This document shows positions 35,888-40,239 of a DNA stretch of 40,239 bases, one piece after another; position 1 is the stretch's first letter; each line of letters opens with the position of its first letter. This DNA is from Candidatus Cryptobacteroides gallistercoris (GTDB lineage: Bacteria > Bacteroidota > Bacteroidia > Bacteroidales > UBA932): positions 1-40,239 of the forward strand of contig JADIMJ010000008.1 of NCBI GenBank assembly GCA_017694835.1, read 5' to 3'. The notes under the pieces were generated by a model. The model searched no databases. It was not told where the DNA came from and saw only the letters and a list, made by a program, of their open reading frames with translations. The translations under genes and the position numbers were made by a program.

Positions 35888-36913
35888 ATGAATACGAACA
35901 TATACACAAACATAAAGCTGGTCCTGTCCGCAGCGGCAGCCGGTCTTCTTGTCCTCAGCTCCTGCAGCAAATGGACTGAGCCGGAAGCCCTTGACTTTGC
36001 CGGAATGGGAGATGTCGCCGCCGATTCGGAAGAATATCTCGCAGCCCTCCGTGCCTTCAAGCAGACGGACCACAAGGTGATGATACTGGGCATGGATGCA
36101 ACGGCAGAACAGCCGTTCAGCAGGTTCCAGCATATTTCAGCCATGCCGGACAGTGCGGATTACATCTGTGTACGCAATGCCGTGGGCGGAATCTATCCTG
36201 CAATTGCTGATGAAATCGCCCCGGTGAGAGAGAACAAGGGCACGAAGGTCATCTGCGATGTCGACTATATGGCGATAAGCGATGCATGGGATGCCATTGA
36301 GGATGCCAAGGAGGACGGTGAGGCCCCGGGCACGGATGATGAATTTGTCGCCTATGTCGCGGAAAATACCGCAGCCGCGCTTGCCTGCTGTGACAAGTAT
36401 GGATTTGACGGCATCATGGTGTCATACAGAGGTATCCGTTCGGGCAACGGGACCATAGGGCAGGAGGCCTATATGGCTGAAATAGCCGAGTGGCGTGCCT
36501 CGCATCCGGATGATGTCATGATTTTCAGCGGCAATACGCTCAATGTCATAGACAAGACTTTTTTCTCGGATTGCGACTATGTTGTCATACCTGCAGGCAC
36601 AGACTATTCATCCGGGCAGTTCAACAGTGTGCTGTCCCGTTATTGTGCCTCACTTGATGACGAAGTGAAGCAGAGAATCGTGCTTGAGGTGAATGTTCCG
36701 TCAGAGGACTATCCTCAGCAGGAAGGCTATGAGCCGCAGCCGATAGAGGCCGCCGCATGGGTACTTGAAGAAGACACGAGATATGGCCGTGCCGGTCTCT
36801 GCGTCGACAATGTCCAGGAGGACTATCTGGTGACTAATACATTCTCTACGGTCAGAAAGGCGATTACAATCATGAATACAGCCTCTTCTGCCGGAGATGA
36901 AGATGCCGAATAA
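35888..36913 (+). CDS. GH18-like surface lipoprotein without catalytic residues
   Basis: The 341-residue protein has a lipobox Cys26 (LLVLSSCSKWTEPE) and a TIM-barrel sequence of the bacterial GH18 endo-beta-N-acetylglucosaminidase group. The strand that should read DGxxxDxE is instead D174-GIMV-S179-Y-R181, so the stabilising Asp and acid Glu are replaced by Ser and Arg. Other strands (VICDVDYMAISDAWDAI, VMIFSGNTLNVID, IVLEVNVPSEDYPQQEG) are intact, which argues for a retained sugar-binding role rather than decay. It holds the position of the surface glycan-binding GH18-like protein in the Bacteroides N-glycan PUL of the BT3983-BT3987 type (recalled, not aligned). Confidence 0.8.
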   Translation: MNTNIYTNIKLVLSAAAAGLLVLSSCSKWTEPEALDFAGMGDVAADSEEYLAALRAFKQTDHKVMILGMDATAEQPFSRFQHISAMPDSADYICVRNAVGGIYPAIADEIAPVRENKGTKVICDVDYMAISDAWDAIEDAKEDGEAPGTDDEFVAYVAENTAAALACCDKYGFDGIMVSYRGIRSGNGTIGQEAYMAEIAEWRASHPDDVMIFSGNTLNVIDKTFFSDCDYVVIPAGTDYSSGQFNSVLSRYCASLDDEVKQRIVLEVNVPSEDYPQQEGYEPQPIEAAAWVLEEDTRYGRAGLCVDNVQEDYLVTNTFSTVRKAITIMNTASSAGDEDAE

Positions 36914-36934
36914 TTGCATAACACTATTGTCATT

Positions 36935-38176
36935 ATGAAGAACACGATAAAATATTTCATGACCGCCGGAGTCATGGCCTGTCTGTCATTCACTGCCTGC
37001 CAGACAAATGATGATTCGCATGACTTCGACAACAAGGTCTTCATCACGGCAGACCAGTTCAATGAGCAGGTACTTGTCCAGACAGATGAAGGCGTTACTG
37101 TTCTCACAACCGGATTCCAGGTCGGTCTCGCCGAGCCTGAGAGTCAGGATGTGGAGGTCTCTTTCAGGTCAGCTCCGGACCTTCTGGACAAATACAGGCT
37201 TGCCTATTATGACGAGGCCGCAGAGCTTCTTCCGGAAGGACACTGCAATGCTCCGCAGCTCAATACCGTCATTGCCGCCGGCAATATGGTCAGCGACTAT
37301 CTTCAGTTTGAGTTCACGGGCCTTGACCGGCTGGACTATTCCAGGAACTATGTATATCCTGTGACCATAGAGTCAACTTCCGGCATCGGAGTCCTTGAGA
37401 GTGCCGGCACCATGTATTTTGTCATCCGGGAGGCCTCGCTCATCAATGTCGTGGCAGACCTCAAGGACAACTGCGCATGGCCTGACTGGGAGAATTTCAC
37501 TGAAGTCCAGGACATGGAGACATTCACCATGGAGGCTCTTGTGAAGCCGACCGCCTTCAACAACAGCAGTTCCGTACATACCATCATGGGCATTGAGGAC
37601 CATTTCCTCATCCGTGTCGGTGATGTCACTATCCCAAAGAACCAGCTTCAGGTGGCCACATGCAGGATAGATACCGAGAACAACACTTCCTACAGGGAAA
37701 GCGTCTCGAATTCCACGATGGCACTTAATCTTGACAGATGGTATCACATAGCCGTGACATTCGACCACGGGGTCACGAATGTCTATATTGACGGAAAACT
37801 CAAGGGAACAGGTGATTTCTCGGGTGGCAACATCCAGATGACTTCAGCCAATTTCATGGTGAAGCATTCAGATGAGTCCGACAACCAGCCGCGCTGCTTC
37901 TGGATAGGCTATTCATACGACAACGACAGGTCATGGGACGGCTCGATATCTGAGGTGCGCGTATGGAACAGGGCCCTTACAGAAGAGGAAATCAATGCCC
38001 CGAACCATTTCTACAAGATTAAGACGGACGATCCTCAGCAGACAGACGGCCTCGTGGCCTACTGGAAATTCAATGAAGGCTCCGGCAATGTCATCAAGGA
38101 TTATTCCGGTTATGGAAACGACCTTTCGACGGCCTCTTCCGTAGTCTGGAAAAATGTATCCTTGCCTGAAAAATAA
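36935..38176 (+). CDS. DUF1735 and LamG/concanavalin-like lipoprotein
   Basis: The 413-residue protein has a lipobox Cys22 (LSFTACQTNDD). A DUF1735-like beta-sandwich at about 35-170 (VEVSFRSAPDLLDKYRLAYY, DYSRNYVYPVTIES) is followed by a LamG/concanavalin A-like lectin domain at about 185-410 (FTMEALVKPTAFNNSS, WYHIAVTFDHGVTNVYIDG, GSISEVRVWNRALTEEEI, YWKFNEGSG). The combination is typical of surface glycan-binding proteins in N-glycan PULs. It lies 21 bases after the preceding GH18-like gene. No catalytic residues are expected. Confidence 0.85.
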   Translation: MKNTIKYFMTAGVMACLSFTACQTNDDSHDFDNKVFITADQFNEQVLVQTDEGVTVLTTGFQVGLAEPESQDVEVSFRSAPDLLDKYRLAYYDEAAELLPEGHCNAPQLNTVIAAGNMVSDYLQFEFTGLDRLDYSRNYVYPVTIESTSGIGVLESAGTMYFVIREASLINVVADLKDNCAWPDWENFTEVQDMETFTMEALVKPTAFNNSSSVHTIMGIEDHFLIRVGDVTIPKNQLQVATCRIDTENNTSYRESVSNSTMALNLDRWYHIAVTFDHGVTNVYIDGKLKGTGDFSGGNIQMTSANFMVKHSDESDNQPRCFWIGYSYDNDRSWDGSISEVRVWNRALTEEEINAPNHFYKIKTDDPQQTDGLVAYWKFNEGSGNVIKDYSGYGNDLSTASSVVWKNVSLPEK

Positions 38177-38223
38177 TTTTCACAAAACATATCAGACACA
38201 ATAAACTTTTAACTGTATTTATC

Positions 38224-39918
38224 ATGAAAATCAAAAATTTTCTGAAATTCTTTGCCGGAATCTTCGCGGTTCCGATGCTCTTCGCATCATGTGAAGAACA
38301 GCTGTCTACCAATACTCTTTCGGTAGAGCCTTCAGATGCCATCACATTCCTTGCCTCCGGAAATGACCCGGTGCTGCTTACAGTCACAACTGACGCAGAC
38401 TCATGGGACTATACGGCTCCGGAGTGGATTGAGGCTGTCAAGGATGGCAACACTCTTACAGTCAATGCTTTCGACAATACGACCGGTGGCTCCCGCTCAG
38501 GCCGTATCGAATTCACTGCCGGCAACGCCGACAGAGTCAATGTCGTTGTGATGCAGGACTCACAGTCAGGCGGCAATACACCTGGCGGTGACGGTATCAG
38601 CGCCTCTGTCCTTGATTCAGAATCCGGCACAAATGACGTCAATGTTTCCGTAAGTTCGACATCCCCTGAACTCGCTTTGTCAGTCAAGATTGTGCTTGAG
38701 AGTCCGGCTGCTTCGGATATGGATGTGAAACTCGTTCTTGATCCGGATTATACGGAAGAATATTCCTATACTCACGATGATCTGGAGTGTGTGAATTTCC
38801 CTGAGTCAGGAATCACTCTCGCCAATGACGGCGTTGTCAGCATTTCAGCTGGAGAGACCGAGTCAGAACCTCTTTCAGTCGAGCTTGACGGTTCATCGCT
38901 TGAGATGCAGAAGAATTATCTGGTATCTCTCGTAGTCGACGAGTCTGCCTGCCCTTCCGGCATTTCATTCTCGACTGACGGCAAGAGAATCAATTACCTT
39001 GTCAAGAAGAAACTCCCTAAGGAAATCAAGAATGTAGTTTACCTTGAGGTGAACAACACCAACCCGCTCAACCTTCTCGAGTACAAGCTTGAGGACGGGA
39101 CTCCGTTCTTCGATGTCGCCATTCTGTTTGCCGCCAACATCAACTATAGCAGTGAGGAGGATATCGTATATCTGCACAACAACCCTAATGTACAGGCTCT
39201 CCTCAACGAGACTGAAGTCTATATCCAGCCTCTGCGCGAAGCAGGAATCGAGGTTCAGCTCGGACTTCTTCCTAACCATACTCCTGCAGGTCTTCTGAAT
39301 CTTTCGGTTGCAGGAGCCCAGATGTTTGCCGCTGATGTGGCAAATGCCTGCGCCCAGTACGGCCTTGACGGATGCTCAATGGATGAAGAGTACCGCAGCG
39401 GCTCTTCCGGCTCCGATCTTTTCAATCCTCCTACAAGCGGAATGTACCTCTGCTATGAACTCAAGAAGGCCTTTGAGGAGCAGTGCGACTGGCCTTGCCA
39501 GATTTCTGTCTTTGATTTCGGCTGGTCATGGAGCATGAACGGTGTTCCTTCCGGTTATACTGCCGGCGATCTGGTGGATTTCCATGTTGCGAACTATGGT
39601 GGATCATCTTCTCCGAGGGACGGTATGACCCTGAAGGATTGCAGCGGAAAGTCAATTGAATGTAATCGCGGATATGAGTGTGATCTGACAGAATCAGAGG
39701 CGAGACAGATGAAAGAGAACGGCTACGGCTGGTGCATGTGGTTTGCGTTCCATCCTCAGGTGGGCGGCGGACTTACAAACAATGCTCCGAGAATTGACCC
39801 TCTTATCGAGGCTGCCGCCCGCGGTTTCTATGATCAGGAACTTCAGGAGCCTACTGGATATTATACAAAGATCGGCGAAGGCCAGTATGACCCGACCCGT
39901 CATCAGCGTACATGGTAA
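38224..39918 (+). CDS. BACON-DUF1735-GH18 endo-beta-N-acetylglucosaminidase-like lipoprotein
   Basis: The 564-residue protein has a lipobox Cys23 (LFASCEEQ) and a BACON-like domain at about 31-113 (WDYTAPEWIEAVKDGNTLTV). A DUF1735-like domain follows at about 125-260, then a GH18 barrel at about 266-550. The catalytic strand reads YGLDGCSMDEEY with Asp382, Asp387 and Glu389, so the acid Glu and assisting Asp are present, unlike in the paralogue two genes upstream. The expected reaction is cleavage inside the chitobiose core of N-glycans, or a similar GlcNAc-GlcNAc bond, at the cell surface. A structured hairpin follows 12 bases after the stop. Confidence 0.88.
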   Translation: MKIKNFLKFFAGIFAVPMLFASCEEQLSTNTLSVEPSDAITFLASGNDPVLLTVTTDADSWDYTAPEWIEAVKDGNTLTVNAFDNTTGGSRSGRIEFTAGNADRVNVVVMQDSQSGGNTPGGDGISASVLDSESGTNDVNVSVSSTSPELALSVKIVLESPAASDMDVKLVLDPDYTEEYSYTHDDLECVNFPESGITLANDGVVSISAGETESEPLSVELDGSSLEMQKNYLVSLVVDESACPSGISFSTDGKRINYLVKKKLPKEIKNVVYLEVNNTNPLNLLEYKLEDGTPFFDVAILFAANINYSSEEDIVYLHNNPNVQALLNETEVYIQPLREAGIEVQLGLLPNHTPAGLLNLSVAGAQMFAADVANACAQYGLDGCSMDEEYRSGSSGSDLFNPPTSGMYLCYELKKAFEEQCDWPCQISVFDFGWSWSMNGVPSGYTAGDLVDFHVANYGGSSSPRDGMTLKDCSGKSIECNRGYECDLTESEARQMKENGYGWCMWFAFHPQVGGGLTNNAPRIDPLIEAAARGFYDQELQEPTGYYTKIGEGQYDPTRHQRTW

Positions 39919-39929
39919 ATGATTACGGG

Positions 39930-39987
39930 GTTGACCCGGAAGGCGTAGTTTCAAACTGACACGGAAATGTCCTTTCGGGTCACCCTC
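39930..39987 (+). repeat. Structured hairpin element, copy B
   Basis: TGACCCGGAAGG (39932-39943) pairs with CCTTTCGGGTCA (39971-39982) over 12 pairs including one wobble. An inner TTTC/GAAA pair lies at 39949-39952 and 39964-39967. The tail CACCCTC matches copy A at 11482-11540, as do the loop landmarks. It lies between the GH18 gene and the next lipoprotein on the same strand. Confidence 0.72.
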
Positions 39988-40018
39988 AAAACAATAATTT
40001 TAGAAGATATTTATTCAT

Positions 40019-40239
40019 ATGAAAAAAATATTTTTATTTGCCGCCGCTCTGTTTGCTTTCGCAGCCTGCGAGGAGACACCGGTGGACAATACTCCGGAAG
40101 GCGATAAGATTTCCATCGCTCCGGAGAAAAAAACTTTCTCTCCTCAGGGCGGAAGCCAGCAGGTGGTGGTGACAAGTACCGGAGACTGGACTCTTACGGC
40201 AGAAGATGCAGGAGACTGGATTTCGGCAGACCTTACATC
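40019..40239 (+). CDS. BACON-domain lipoprotein, truncated by window end
   Basis: The ATG at 40019 starts MKKIFLFAAALFAFAACEET, a lipoprotein signal with Cys17. It is followed by the beginning of a BACON domain (ISIAPEKKTFSPQGGSQQVV, TSTGDWTLTAEDAGDWI). Only 73 codons are in the window, so the main domain is unknown. It follows the GH18 enzyme on the same strand and is probably another member of this PUL. In related loci this place is taken by a glycosidase or a binding protein. Confidence 0.85.
   Translation, partial: MKKIFLFAAALFAFAACEETPVDNTPEGDKISIAPEKKTFSPQGGSQQVVVTSTGDWTLTAEDAGDWISADLT

Overview
The window is a 40-kb piece of a Bacteroidota chromosome, almost certainly Bacteroidales. 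The evidence is two SusC/SusD outer-membrane pairs, an ECF-sigma/FecR/STN-SusC switch, BACON and DUF1735 lipoproteins, many lipoboxes, and promoter-like TAnnTTTG (-7) elements, one with a well-spaced TTTG (-33) partner. A type IX secretion (T9SS) C-terminal signal and a PorV/PorQ-family protein argue for a T9SS-bearing lineage rather than typical Bacteroides. I cannot resolve the family.

Layout. 1-10 kb is mostly housekeeping: an outer-membrane TonB-type receptor, xth and cysS (minus strand), umuD-umuC, a glycerophosphodiesterase, pgi and a methyltransferase. 10-11.6 kb holds a small lipoprotein, a gene remnant, a PepSY-like periplasmic protein and a large structured hairpin. 11.6-22.7 kb, all minus strand, is a SusC-SusD-lipoprotein-FnIII lipoprotein set followed by a lipobox-bearing subtilase with a T9SS tail and a PorV-like protein coupled to it by a TGATG overlap. 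I read this as a possible protein- or peptide-utilisation locus.

23.0-25.2 kb is a scar region. It has a serine recombinase missing its catalytic N-terminus and joined head-on to a SusC plug fragment, a TlpA-like gene lacking its thioredoxin core, and a DUF6029-type gene with a one-base signal-peptide frameshift that runs into an Omp28-like C-terminus. Intact groES-groEL follow, then a GC-rich palindrome cluster.

27.8 kb to the end is a second, glycan-directed PUL. An ECF sigma factor (minus strand) is overlapped by a Fic protein gene. Divergent from these are FecR, an STN-type SusC, SusD, a GH18-like protein without catalytic residues, a DUF1735-LamG lipoprotein, a BACON-DUF1735-GH18 enzyme with an intact DxE pair, and the start of a BACON lipoprotein cut by the window edge. 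The order resembles the Bacteroides N-glycan endo-beta-N-acetylglucosaminidase loci. SusC import and STN/FecR/sigma signalling would induce the set, two or three lipoproteins would bind glycan, and the active GH18 would release it.

The most unusual non-coding signal is a pair of homologous hairpins (11482-11540 and 39930-39987) whose stems differ by compensatory substitutions. No tRNA, rRNA or CRISPR array was seen.
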